In this document: positions 24,558-32,999 of the stretch, piece after piece
Position numbering within the stretch: position 1 is the stretch's first letter
Layout of the letters: each line of letters opens with the position of its first letter
Assembly (NCBI GenBank): GCA_020696365.1
Contig: JAEHCM010000010.1
Coordinates: 1 to 40,415, forward strand
Origin: Thermoplasmata archaeon
GTDB taxonomy: Archaea; Thermoplasmatota; Thermoplasmata; UBA10834
Direction of reading: 5' to 3'
Length of the DNA: 40,415 bases
Position numbers and translations under genes: made by a program
Notes under the pieces: generated by a model
What the model saw: the letters and a program-made list of their open reading frames with translations, nothing else
What the model was told of the DNA's origin: nothing
Database searches by the model: none

Positions 24558-24722
24558 GGTTCGGTCGGTTTTTCAGTCGAGCGTCCAACCGGGCCGTGTT
24601 ACGAATGAAAGGTCTGGTTATATACGAGGATTAAATTGTGAAACAACAGAATAAATATGTCTGGCTCTCGCCGAAAGAACTATCACCGACGAGTCAGCAT
24701 GATTACTACGGGAGGTGAAGAA

Positions 24723-25190
24723 TTGGCGAAGGTGAGGAAGCGCTCCGGAGAACCCGAGGAGTTCGACAGGCAGAAGCTCGAGGAATCGGTCCGCAGAGCA
24801 GGTGCCTCTCCCGAGGTCGCGAAGAGAGTCGCGGAGCAGACCGAGCCGAAGGGAGACGTATCCTCGGACGAACTGAGGCGGCGGGTCGCGGACGAGCTCC
24901 GAAAGGAGAGCACGTCGCTGTCTGGAGCGTATCTTTCGACCAAGATGTTGAGGACAAGGACAGCATCAGACCTGAAATCGGGCATCGTCCGGATACACGA
25001 GGACCTGCTGAAGAGGCAGGGCGCGAAGTCCGGGGAGCACGTGATGCTGCGGCACAAGGACCACGAGGCGAAGATGCAGATCGAGTCGGACTCGAATCTA
25101 CATCCACGCGAGATCGCGGTCAGCAGGTCGGACCTTGACAGACTTGAGGCGCAGGAAGGAATCCGCCTCGATGTGAAGTTCTCCAAGTGA
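24723..25190 (+). CDS. Stand-alone ATP-cone domain protein (155 aa)
   Basis: Residues about 1-80 match the ATP-cone, the nucleotide-binding module of ribonucleotide reductases and NrdR: VRKRSGEPEEFDRQKLEESVRRAG, given here by its ends VRKRSGEPEEFD and KLEESVRRAG, then SSDELRRRVADEL and SGAYLSTKML. There is no NrdR zinc ribbon and no reductase domain. The C-terminal part (HVMLRHKDHEAKMQIES, EIAVSRSDLDRLEAQEG) is unassigned. TTG 24723 is chosen because a perfect GGAGGTGA lies at 24711-24718; in-frame ATG 24699 and 24657 lie upstream of that site. A nucleotide-sensing regulator is possible but unproven. Confidence 0.7.
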   Translation: MAKVRKRSGEPEEFDRQKLEESVRRAGASPEVAKRVAEQTEPKGDVSSDELRRRVADELRKESTSLSGAYLSTKMLRTRTASDLKSGIVRIHEDLLKRQGAKSGEHVMLRHKDHEAKMQIESDSNLHPREIAVSRSDLDRLEAQEGIRLDVKFSK

Positions 25191-25253
25191 GCTTCACGTG
25201 GCGGATGCGGGGGTCAGCACGTTCTTCCAACTGGCCTCCGGAAAACCATTTGT

Positions 25254-26702
25254 TCATTTCTTCGTATCTCTGTCGTCTTCGCCTCCGGGGTCTTCGGCTG
25301 CCCGCGTTGCCTTCTTCTTCCGCTTGACCGAGCCGGGGATGAGTATCTCCATGAACTTCTCGAAGTGTTCCTTCTCCAGCTGTACTGATTCCCTGTCCAG
25401 CTCCAGGTTCGCCACGGCGGAGATGGATCCCGAGCCGAGGCTGAACGATTTGGCTCTGAGCTTGTCCAGATCCTTCGCGAGGAGCTTCTCGTGCTCTTCC
25501 AGCCGTGCGCCTATCCTGTCCATCGCCAGCTTCTCCAGCATGGACTCGAGATATTCTATCTGCTCGTCCAGGGTCTTCTTTGAGCGCAGCATCAATGCAG
25601 CCTCGTGCTTGAAATCGATCCTTGCTCCGGCGTCCTCCTCGTCGGTCGTGGATATCCATACGAGCGGATGGTCGGGCGAGTTGAAGGCCACCTTCTCGGG
25701 GACGAGCGCGTCCGCGGATATCTTGACGGCTGGATCTCCTCCCGAATGGTACTCGGCATAGAAGCTCATCCGCTCGAGGAAGTTGACTTCGAGGAACTCC
25801 TTGCGGTTCCTGTCGACGATGGTGGGATTCTCCTTGGCGAGCTCCTCCAACACCGTCATCGGTGTCGCATCTGGCTTCCCCTTCCCGATGAACCTCGAGG
25901 CGCCGGTCACGCAGCGGATCGGCTCATAGGTCCTCGTCAGCCAGAAGGACGGCGGGAATGCGGTCCATGAGCGTTTCCTGTCCCCGTCCCCCTCCTCCTT
26001 CACTTTCAGCTTGCTGAAGGAGAACGTGGAGAACTGATAACGGATACGGCCGTCGACCTTCTCCAGGATACCAGCTGGCAACCCCTCCTTGGCGACTATC
26101 CTGTCGGCCCAGAAACCGAGGCCCGACCTCAGCTTCGGCCTCGTCACCGCGTCGTTGTGACTGATGAAATCCAGGATCTGTCTCCTGGTCTTGGTGGTCA
26201 GCCAGCTCATCCACAGCACGAGTGATTTCGGTGTGTCGATGAACGGTACCGGGAGGACGGTACGGTCTGCCCGCGTCCCCCACGACGGGAGCAGCGCCTG
26301 CCCGGGTGAGTGGGCGAACGAGCGGTCGAGGTACACCTTGAGCGAGACGTCCTCCTCATCGTCGACGGAGCCTCGGATGGGTGCGGGATCGATCCTTAGG
26401 TCGGAGTTGAGGAAGTAGTAGTTCTGCCTCTTGGAACTGATCGTCACCAAGGCTCCACAGTCGACGCCCTTCGAGAGAAGCGTCCGCATCTGGATATTGC
26501 TCTTGTCCTTGAGCTTCCTCGTCTGGGCGCTCAGGGACAACCTTCTCATGGAGTTCGTCAGCGGGCTTCTCTCTATCTCACGTCTCGTCAAAGGCTGCTT
26601 GTGGAGCAGTGCGAACACTACCGCTCTGGATACGTTGTTTGTGAGAAACTCGCCGATCTCTATAGACTTCTCGTTCGACAGAGGAATAACTTGCTGTGAC
26701 AT
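25254..26702 (-). CDS. Unknown protein with N-terminal winged-helix-like region and C-terminal coiled coil (482 aa)
   Basis: I do not recognise the family. Residues about 15-60 (EIGEFLTNNVSRAVVFALLHKQPLTRREIE) look like the first helices of a winged helix, here cited by EIGEFLTNN and PLTRREIE. The middle holds several W-rich strands (SLVLWMSWL, FPPSFWLTRTYEP). Residues about 375-460 are heptad-like and charged (KKTLDEQIEYLESMLEKLA), so probably a coiled coil, and the tail is very polar (KRKKKATRAAEDPGGEDD). There are no membrane segments. TATA-like GTTATAAGTAG near 26747-26757 gives a short leader before ATG 26702. It is monocistronic; DNA-binding or chromosome-associated function is speculative. 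Confidence 0.7.
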   Translation of the reverse strand: MSQQVIPLSNEKSIEIGEFLTNNVSRAVVFALLHKQPLTRREIERSPLTNSMRRLSLSAQTRKLKDKSNIQMRTLLSKGVDCGALVTISSKRQNYYFLNSDLRIDPAPIRGSVDDEEDVSLKVYLDRSFAHSPGQALLPSWGTRADRTVLPVPFIDTPKSLVLWMSWLTTKTRRQILDFISHNDAVTRPKLRSGLGFWADRIVAKEGLPAGILEKVDGRIRYQFSTFSFSKLKVKEEGDGDRKRSWTAFPPSFWLTRTYEPIRCVTGASRFIGKGKPDATPMTVLEELAKENPTIVDRNRKEFLEVNFLERMSFYAEYHSGGDPAVKISADALVPEKVAFNSPDHPLVWISTTDEEDAGARIDFKHEAALMLRSKKTLDEQIEYLESMLEKLAMDRIGARLEEHEKLLAKDLDKLRAKSFSLGSGSISAVANLELDRESVQLEKEHFEKFMEILIPGSVKRKKKATRAAEDPGGEDDRDTKK

Positions 26703-26920
26703 CCCATCAACCTCTATGCTCTGATTTGGTTCAAATCGGCTTATCTCTACTTATAACTATGCGCAAATCACCACTCGTCGCATCGGCGATGCACCGGCGC
26801 CCGTTTCTTTCTCCGACGCACGACGCTCACAGCACCGTAGCTGGGACTATGCTCTGAACCTTACCAGCATCGGACTTGTTCTCGGATGGCGTGTTCGGGT
26901 CGTCGCCTTCCCAAGTCCCT

Positions 26921-28099
26921 CTAGTAGAACTTCGAGGACACCTGCAGCTCCTCGTCAACGAGTATCTTCCGCTTGCCCAGCTCCTTGAAGAACGGCTCCG
27001 GGTCCAGGCACGCCTCAGGAGGCAGCACCCCCGTCTTCTTGATCTTGCCCTTCACGAGCCAGTCCGCCGTGATCGATGGCGGGACCGAAGTGTCCCTCCC
27101 CGATGACAGCCCGGTCTTCCGGTCGTTCCAGGTGCGCACGAACAGCGTGCACTTCGCCGGGAGCCCGTCTTTCTTGCCAGTCACATCCGTCCTGAGGTAG
27201 TCGAACTCGTCCACTACCTCGCTCGAATGCCTAGCGTTCGAGATGGCGTCCGTGTACATCGCGGTGATGTAGTCCTTCGGCGAGCACTTGCACCCACCGA
27301 CATCGAGCATCTTCTCGCTGCCGAAGCCCAGCTCGGCCAGCGTCTTGAAAGTGGCGAAGTCGACCTCCGGGAACCCTATCCTGAAGCTTACATGCTTCGT
27401 CCCCTTGCCGATGTAGTCCCCCATCGTCGCAGGCTCGGAGTGCTTGATGTAGTACGCCACGACCTTACCCGCGGGCTCGGGCATGACGACCGAGGTCTTC
27501 CCGGACATGATGGGCACCTTCATCTTCTTGCCCTTATCCACTATGCCCGGCTCCTGGGTCATCTCGTCGATGACCGTCCTTATGGAATATGCGGGCATCG
27601 CCGCCTCCGTCGACTTCTTCTTGGTCCCCCATGTGCAGTATATGGATATGGCGTCGACCGAATCGAGCTTGTTCGCTCCGGCCGCGCCGCAGACGTTCGT
27701 CACTCCTGGTGTGCTACCTATTCCGAGCACGCATGTGATTCCGGCATCCTCGGCCTTCTTGTTCAGCTTGAGCTGCTTGAGGGTCCAGTCATAGAATCCT
27801 CCGAGATCCGTGTAGTGAACTCCCGCCTTGATCGCAGCCGTCATGATCTTCATGTTCAGCTCGTACCACGCAGAGTTGAGTACGACATCAACGCCCTTCA
27901 GAGCCTTTGATAACGCCTTCTCGTCGGAGACGTCCAACCGGACCGGCGTCACCTTGTTCGGGTTCGTCGACTTAGCGACATTCTTCACCCCAGCCAGGTT
28001 CAGGTCGGCGGCGACCACGTCGGCCTTGTAGTGGTCGACGAGGTCTTTTACAGTCATTGCTCCAATCTGTCCAGATGCTCCCACAACTAACGCTTTCAT
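26921..28099 (-). CDS. Saccharopine dehydrogenase-like oxidoreductase
   Basis: The 392-residue protein starts with a Rossmann motif, VVGASGQIGAMTVKDL, continues with VVLNSAWYELNMKIM and HYTDLGGFYDW, and has the family signature LGIGSTPGVTNV near residue 125. It belongs to the saccharopine dehydrogenase/carboxynorspermidine dehydrogenase-like group, which uses NAD(P). The substrate is not settled. It follows leuB by 34 bases on the same strand, with its own Shine-Dalgarno GGAGAT and a possible internal TATA (GATATATG near 28126-28133). Position after a leuA-leuC-leuD-leuB set might point to lysine-type (homocitrate/saccharopine) chemistry, but the leucine-rich leader upstream argues that the set makes leucine. 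Confidence 0.75.
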   Translation of the reverse strand: MKALVVGASGQIGAMTVKDLVDHYKADVVAADLNLAGVKNVAKSTNPNKVTPVRLDVSDEKALSKALKGVDVVLNSAWYELNMKIMTAAIKAGVHYTDLGGFYDWTLKQLKLNKKAEDAGITCVLGIGSTPGVTNVCGAAGANKLDSVDAISIYCTWGTKKKSTEAAMPAYSIRTVIDEMTQEPGIVDKGKKMKVPIMSGKTSVVMPEPAGKVVAYYIKHSEPATMGDYIGKGTKHVSFRIGFPEVDFATFKTLAELGFGSEKMLDVGGCKCSPKDYITAMYTDAISNARHSSEVVDEFDYLRTDVTGKKDGLPAKCTLFVRTWNDRKTGLSSGRDTSVPPSITADWLVKGKIKKTGVLPPEACLDPEPFFKELGKRKILVDEELQVSSKFY

Positions 28100-28133
28100 C
28101 TTATCTCCACTCTCCGATTCCCTTCCACATATA

Positions 28134-29261
28134 TCAGCGGCTCGCTCTTGTCAGCCGCTCGACGACCGCATCTCCCATCTTCGATGTGGACGTGGTCCCG
28201 CCGATGTCCGGCGTCCTATGCTCTCCCCCGCGTAGCACGTCCTGCACGGCCCCCTCGACCCTTGCTGCCGCGTCGCTGTGCCCGAGCGTATCGAGCATCA
28301 GTGCCGACGACAGGATGGCGCCCACCGGGTTGGCGAGCCCGAGGCCCGCTATGTCTGGTGCAGAGCCATGGACCGGCTCGAACATGCTCACTCCATCAGG
28401 GTTGATGTTGCCCGAAGGCGCGAACCCGAGCCCACCTTGAAGGGCGGCTCCCAGGTCCGTAAGGATGTCTCCGAACAGGTTCGGCGTCACGAGCAGCTTG
28501 AACCTTTCCGGATTCCTTATCATGTGAAGCGCAACGGCATCGACATACTGGAACTCGCTCGGCACGCCGTGACGCGCCGAAGCCTCGACGACTTCCTCTC
28601 TCCAGAGGCCGTACATCTCCGTCAGCACATTCGCCTTGTCAACGGATGTGACCAGGCTCATGTCCTTCGACTTCGCGAGGCCGAATGTGTAATCCAGCAC
28701 CCGTCTCGCGCCGCTCCTCGTGATGACCCCGATCTGATACGCCATCTCCTCCTCGTCCTTGAGGTCTATCCCTATGTCGAACTTGGCCTCGTATGCCTTC
28801 CTCTTGAGTACGAGGTCGTTCCTTGACGCGCCCCGGGTGACCCTTCCTCCCAGGCCGACGTAGAAATCCTCCGTATTCTCCCTGACGAACCTCATGTTGA
28901 CGCCGCGCCTGTCTCCAGACAGCGCGGATGGTATGCCGTCATACAGGATGACTGGCCTTAGGTTAACGAACTGGTCGAAGTGGAATCTGAGACGCAGCAG
29001 GACGCCCTTCTCGAGCACCCCAGGCTTGACGCGCGGGTCTCCCAGCGCCCCCAGCAGCATCGCGTCCTTATCCTCCAGGCGCTCCAACGTCTCGTCCGAC
29101 AGCACCTCCCCGGTCTCCAGGTAGTGTGCCGCACCGAGCGGGAACTCCTCGAACTCGAGCGAAATGGAGTCACTCCGGGCGACCGCATCGAGGACCCGCA
29201 GCGCCTCTCTCGTGACCTCAGGGCCTATCCCATCTCCTGGTATCACCGCTATTCTCGACAC
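28134..29261 (-). CDS. leuB: 3-isopropylmalate dehydrogenase
   Basis: This 375-residue enzyme of the isocitrate/isopropylmalate dehydrogenase family should oxidise and decarboxylate 3-isopropylmalate with NAD+. It opens with IAVIPGDGIGPEVTREALRVL. Substrate arginines are in LRLRFHFDQFVNLRPV. The metal and substrate region reads TNLFGDILTDLGAAL, and EPVHGSAPDIAGLGLANPVG is the nucleotide-binding loop. Relatives handle homoisocitrate, tartrate or 3-methylmalate; leucine synthesis is inferred from the operon. GTG 29261 overlaps the end of leuD by 13 bases, indicating coupled translation. Confidence 0.88.
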   Translation of the reverse strand: MSRIAVIPGDGIGPEVTREALRVLDAVARSDSISLEFEEFPLGAAHYLETGEVLSDETLERLEDKDAMLLGALGDPRVKPGVLEKGVLLRLRFHFDQFVNLRPVILYDGIPSALSGDRRGVNMRFVRENTEDFYVGLGGRVTRGASRNDLVLKRKAYEAKFDIGIDLKDEEEMAYQIGVITRSGARRVLDYTFGLAKSKDMSLVTSVDKANVLTEMYGLWREEVVEASARHGVPSEFQYVDAVALHMIRNPERFKLLVTPNLFGDILTDLGAALQGGLGFAPSGNINPDGVSMFEPVHGSAPDIAGLGLANPVGAILSSALMLDTLGHSDAAARVEGAVQDVLRGGEHRTPDIGGTTSTSKMGDAVVERLTRASR

Positions 29262-29746
29262 TGCAGCATCTCCCTGGTGTATGGTATCAGTCCACCCTTC
29301 TCGACGAGCATCGTGATGAACGGTGGATAGCTCTTGAACTGGTACTGCTTCCCGCTCGACTCGACGACGATCCTACCAGATTCGAGATTGACGGATATCG
29401 TCTCACCCTCTGCCGCCTCGACGGATGCTTCGATCACCGGGAGCCCGATGTTGATCGCATTTCGGAAGAATATGCGAGCGAACGACTCCGCCACGACGCA
29501 GGACACACCTGCTCCGAGAAGCGCCCTGGGGGCGTGCTCCCGGCTCGAACCGCAGCCGAAGTTCCTGCCAGCGACAACGATGTCACCTTGCATCATCTTT
29601 TCGGACATCCCTGGACGTACCTTCGCGAACGCATGCCTGGCCAGCTCTGAGCTGTCCATAGTGACGAGATATTCCGCTGGGATTATCTGGTCGGTGTCGA
29701 CGTTGTCTCCAAAGCGCCAGATCCGGCCTTCCATGGTCCCGGTCAT
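29249..29746 (-). CDS. leuD: 3-isopropylmalate dehydratase, small subunit
   Basis: The 165-residue subunit has the swivelling aconitase domain: GRIWRFGDNVDTDQIIPAEYL (cited by its ends GRIWRFGDN and TDQIIPAEYL), VAGRNFGCGSSREHAPRALL and SFARIFFRNAINIGLP. It completes the active site of LeuC for isomerising 2- to 3-isopropylmalate. ATG 29746 is fixed by the ATGA overlap with the leuC stop and by GGAGGTGACAGG just upstream. The archaeal short form is separate from LeuC, as seen here. Homoaconitase or citraconate activity cannot be excluded. Confidence 0.9.
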   Translation of the reverse strand: MTGTMEGRIWRFGDNVDTDQIIPAEYLVTMDSSELARHAFAKVRPGMSEKMMQGDIVVAGRNFGCGSSREHAPRALLGAGVSCVVAESFARIFFRNAINIGLPVIEASVEAAEGETISVNLESGRIVVESSGKQYQFKSYPPFITMLVEKGGLIPYTREMLQCRE

Positions 29747-30996
29747 CCTGTCACCTCCGACGGGTCGACTATCCTTCCGGCCACCGCGCTCGCCGCGACC
29801 ACCGCTGGGTTGGCCAGATAGACCTCTGAGTCCTTGTCGCCCATGCGGCCCACGAAGTTGCGGTTCGTGCTGCTGACGCATTTCTCGCCAGGGGCGAGGA
29901 CGCCCATGTGTCCTCCCAGGCACGCCCCGCAGGTCGGCCCCGAGATGAATGCCCCAGCATCCATGAACACCTTGACCAGCCCTTCGTCGATGGCCTGTTC
30001 CAGCACATTGTTGGTCGCAGGGACGACGATCATCCGGACTCCTCTGCGCACCTTCTTGCCCTTCATGATTCGAGCGGCGATCCTAAGATCTTCTATCCTT
30101 CCGTTGGTGCATGACCCGAGGTATGCCTGGTCTATCTCCACGCCCACCTCGCTTGCCGGTGCTACATTGCTTGGTAGGTGGGGCTTGGCGACGACAGGCA
30201 CGATCTCCGAGGCATCGTACTCCTTGGAATCCACGTAGTTCGCATCGTCATCCGCCAGCACGGATTCGTATTCCCCGCGGACCCTTCCCGAGAGATAATC
30301 TTCCACCGTCTTGTCGGGCGGGATGATGCACGCCTTCGCTCCAGCCTCGATACCCATGTTAGCGATGGTTATCCTGTCTGATAGGGAAAGAGTCGAGACC
30401 GTCTCACCTGTCACTTCCACGGACCTGTACAGAGCGCCCTCCACCCCGATGTCTCCGATTATCGTGAGGATGATGTCTTTGCCCATGACGAACGGGTTAA
30501 GGTCGCCGTGGACCGAGAGTCTCATCGAATCTGGCACTTTGAACCAGAGGACCCCCCTCGCGAACACGGTCGCAGCCTCGGTGCTTCCTATGCCCGTGGA
30601 GAACGCGCCGAGCGCGCCGTATGAGCAAGTGTGCGAGTCCGCGCCGACTATCAGCCTTCCGGGCGCGGCGAACCCCTGCTCGATCATGACCTGGTGGCAT
30701 ACTCCTCCGGAGCCGACCTCGAAGTAGTCCGTCACCTCGTGTCTCATGGCGAAATCCCTCATCTTCTTCGCCTGCTTTGCCGACGCGATGTCCTTGTTGG
30801 GTACGTAGTGGTCTGGTATCAGGACCACCTTGTCCCTCAACAACGGTGTGCAGAGCTTGTCGAACTCGTCGAAGGCCGCAGGCCCAGTGATGTCGTTGAC
30901 CATGACGTAATCGACTTCTGCCTCAGAGATGTCCCCGGCCTCGAGGTCTTTCCCGGATTTGTTCGAGAGTATCTTCTCCGCAACAGTCTTGCCCAT
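29743..30996 (-). CDS. leuC: 3-isopropylmalate dehydratase, large subunit
   Basis: The 417-residue archaeal-type large subunit carries the [4Fe-4S] cluster: cysteines in YLGSCTNGRIEDL and in GPTCGACLGGHMG (CxxC). GADSHTCSYGALGAFSTGIGSTEAA, cited by SHTCSYGALGAF, is the aconitase-family active-site segment. The Met1 start at 30996 follows a GGGTGAG-like site. Its 3' end overlaps leuD by four bases. It acts with LeuD in leucine synthesis, and in archaea the same pair can serve the citramalate route to isoleucine. Confidence 0.9.
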   Translation of the reverse strand: MGKTVAEKILSNKSGKDLEAGDISEAEVDYVMVNDITGPAAFDEFDKLCTPLLRDKVVLIPDHYVPNKDIASAKQAKKMRDFAMRHEVTDYFEVGSGGVCHQVMIEQGFAAPGRLIVGADSHTCSYGALGAFSTGIGSTEAATVFARGVLWFKVPDSMRLSVHGDLNPFVMGKDIILTIIGDIGVEGALYRSVEVTGETVSTLSLSDRITIANMGIEAGAKACIIPPDKTVEDYLSGRVRGEYESVLADDDANYVDSKEYDASEIVPVVAKPHLPSNVAPASEVGVEIDQAYLGSCTNGRIEDLRIAARIMKGKKVRRGVRMIVVPATNNVLEQAIDEGLVKVFMDAGAFISGPTCGACLGGHMGVLAPGEKCVSSTNRNFVGRMGDKDSEVYLANPAVVAASAVAGRIVDPSEVTG

Positions 30997-31038
30997 CTGA
31001 ACTCACCCTCTGTGCTTCAACCCTAAACGGTCCCCGTA

Positions 31039-32679
31039 TCAGTAAGCCCTTCTGCTGTTATCCCTGCTATCCGCACTCAGCTTGCAGACCCAGAGCCTGT
31101 TCAGCGCTTCAACGGTCGCGTCCACGCTGGTCGTCACGATGTCCGATCCAACGCTCCTCCCGAGGGAGATCAAGCCGGGGTTTTCGGAGTCGCCGAGCTT
31201 GACGGTGACCTCGCAGAGCGCGTTCGACCCGCCCGATATGGCCTCGAGCCTGTATTGCTTGAGCACGATGTTCTTCGAGACCGCGCTCCTCATCGCGCAG
31301 AGGCTGGCATCGATCGGTCCCACGCCAGTCTCGGACGCCCGCCTGACGTCTCCGTCTATGTTCAGCACGACCGTGGCGGTCGGCGTGAAGTTGAGGCCGG
31401 TGAACACTGTGAACTCCTCCAGCTTGATGACTGGCTCGGTATCCTGGCCGTAGATGTCGTACGCCAGGGCCAAGAGTTCGGCGTCGTCCAGCCTCTTGCC
31501 TGACTCCGCGTACTTCTTGACCTTCTTGACGAGCTCCTTGAGCTGGTCTTTGTCCAGCGAGAGGCCGTACTCCTTCAGCTTGCTCTCGACCGCATGGGCG
31601 CCCGAATGCTTGCCCATGACTATGCTCCGCTCCTTCCCGACTATCTCCGGACGCATAGGTTCGTACGTGGAGGATTCGCTGAGTATGCCGTGGACGTGGA
31701 TCCCCGCCTCGTGCGCGAACGCGTTCTCGCCGACGATGGCCTTGTTCGGTTGTACTCGGACCCCGGTGAGCTGTGAGACCAGTCTCGACACGAAGGCGAG
31801 CTTGCGCGTGTTGACCGACGTGGAGATGCCGTAGAACGCCTCGAGCGCCATCACGACCTCCTCGAGGGCGGCGTTGCCCGCTCTCTCGCCCAGGCCGTTC
31901 ATGGTGACATGGACTTCCTCCGCGCCCCCCCTCACTCCGGCGAGTGAGTTCGCCACGGACAACCCGAAGTCGTCGTGACAATGAACCGCGAGGGGGACCT
32001 TGGTCTTCTTCTTTATCTCCGATACGAACTGCATCATGGCCGGAGGTGTCATGACTCCGACGGTGTCTGGAATGTCGATTCGGTCGACGCCGGCGCTCTC
32101 GATGTTGCCGTGTACCTCGTGCAGGAACTCCAGCTCCGTACGCGTCGCGTCCTCGCAGCTGAACTCGGCGATGAGTCCGTGCTCCTTGGCGTACTGGACG
32201 GCCGTCACTGCCTTCTCGACCGCCTCCTTCTTCGATATCTTCAGCTTCTTCTCGAGATGGACCTTGGACGTGGCGAGGAATATGTGCACGGAATCGACAT
32301 CGCAGCCTATAGCAGCGTCTATGTCCTGCTTGCTCGCCCGGCACAGCGCGCAGATCTCGGCCTGGAGTCCGACGCCTGCGATCTTCTTGACCGCCTCTGC
32401 CTCCCCCTCGGAGTTGATAGGGAAGCCCGCCTCTATGATGTCCACTCCGAGCTCGTCCAGCGCCTGCGCGATCGTCAGCTTGTCATCGGTCGACAGCGCC
32501 ACATTGGGCGTCTGCTCGCCGTCCCTGAGGGTCGTATCGAGTATCTTGACCCTCTCGGGCATCCTCGTGGCCTCGAAGATCTTCTTATTGTATTCACTAA
32601 CGAAGACCCCCGTGTCGGGGATCTTGAAGCCGCCATCACCTGTTTTTCCAGCACTCCCACTCGGAGATTGTGTCGACAT
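31039..32679 (-). CDS. leuA: 2-isopropylmalate synthase
   Basis: The 546-residue enzyme condenses acetyl-CoA with 2-oxoisovalerate. Its HMGL-like TIM barrel has [15 protein letters not shown] near residue 46, [11 protein letters not shown], the metal-binding HCHDDFG and [16 protein letters not shown], then [13 protein letters not shown]. The C-terminal LeuA regulatory domain contains [14 protein letters not shown], the part that binds leucine for feedback control. Citramalate and homocitrate synthases are close relatives, but the leucine-rich upstream ORF supports isopropylmalate synthase. An N-terminal tail of about 40 residues precedes the barrel. ATG 32679 has GGGGAG seven bases upstream. 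It is the first gene of leuA-leuC-leuD-leuB and the saccharopine-dehydrogenase-like gene. Confidence 0.9.
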   Translation of the reverse strand: MSTQSPSGSAGKTGDGGFKIPDTGVFVSEYNKKIFEATRMPERVKILDTTLRDGEQTPNVALSTDDKLTIAQALDELGVDIIEAGFPINSEGEAEAVKKIAGVGLQAEICALCRASKQDIDAAIGCDVDSVHIFLATSKVHLEKKLKISKKEAVEKAVTAVQYAKEHGLIAEFSCEDATRTELEFLHEVHGNIESAGVDRIDIPDTVGVMTPPAMMQFVSEIKKKTKVPLAVHCHDDFGLSVANSLAGVRGGAEEVHVTMNGLGERAGNAALEEVVMALEAFYGISTSVNTRKLAFVSRLVSQLTGVRVQPNKAIVGENAFAHEAGIHVHGILSESSTYEPMRPEIVGKERSIVMGKHSGAHAVESKLKEYGLSLDKDQLKELVKKVKKYAESGKRLDDAELLALAYDIYGQDTEPVIKLEEFTVFTGLNFTPTATVVLNIDGDVRRASETGVGPIDASLCAMRSAVSKNIVLKQYRLEAISGGSNALCEVTVKLGDSENPGLISLGRSVGSDIVTTSVDATVEALNRLWVCKLSADSRDNSRRAY

Positions 32680-32714
32680 CGGAATACTCCCCAGAATTCA
32701 GCAATGCACAGCAC

Positions 32715-32777
32715 TCAGGCTAGAAGAATAAGCCCCAAGGGCAGCAGAAGCAGCAGACCTCTGGATTCGTTTACCAT
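32715..32777 (-). CDS. Leucine-rich leader peptide upstream of leuA (candidate leuL-like attenuator)
   Basis: ATG 32777 to TGA 32715 encodes MVNESRGLLLLLPLGLILLA. Nine of the last 13 residues are leucine, encoded by CTG, CTT, TTG and CTA, with a run of five in a row. GAGG lies six bases before the ATG. A TATA at 32847-32852 on the minus strand places the expected transcript start near 32825, so the ORF would be the first thing translated on the leu mRNA. Its stop is 35 bases before the leuA ATG, whose own GGGGAG site lies in between. The design matches bacterial leucine leader peptides, where ribosomes pause at Leu codons when leucyl-tRNA is scarce. No U-rich intrinsic terminator is evident, so control could act on leuA translation. 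Whether it is translated is unproven. Confidence 0.7.
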   Translation of the reverse strand: MVNESRGLLLLLPLGLILLA

Positions 32778-32844
32778 TCTTCGCCTCTTCAATGCGGTGC
32801 GGCCAATCCCCTTAGGGACGGCCTATTCTAGGATGGCCTGAACC

Positions 32845-32853
32845 TGTATAAAT
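32845..32853. promoter_or_regulatory. TATA box for the leu operon; possibly bidirectional
   Basis: On the minus strand AAGATTTATACAGG contains a purine/A-rich BRE-like stretch followed by TTTATAC, predicting start near 32825 and a leader of about 48 bases before the leucine-rich ORF. On the plus strand the same bases read TGTATAAAT and could fire towards pheA. Confidence 0.55.
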
Positions 32854-32999
32854 CTTTGCGGATGAATATTCAAGGGACGCCCGATCCTCCGGACAGTTAT
32901 GTACATCGCCTCTTGCTGCTGGTCCCGATGTCCCCTGGGAAGGGTAGAAATACGTACATAGGTGTACGCTGGACGATCACATTGGAGAGAGAGAATCTG

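Noticed and set aside
29746..29923. N-terminal extension of LeuD
   Set aside because: The 59 extra residues are an out-of-frame reading of the leuC end; ATG 29746 with GGAGGTGA is the normal start.
32680..32714. Intrinsic terminator between the Leu-rich ORF and leuA
   Set aside because: No GC-rich hairpin followed by a T-run is present on the minus strand; only weak short pairings are possible, so a bacterial-type terminator is not supported.
32856..32999. Longer N-terminus of prephenate dehydratase
   Set aside because: The extra 48 residues do not belong to the family, and the region holds promoter-like sequence and the GGAGAG at 32984.
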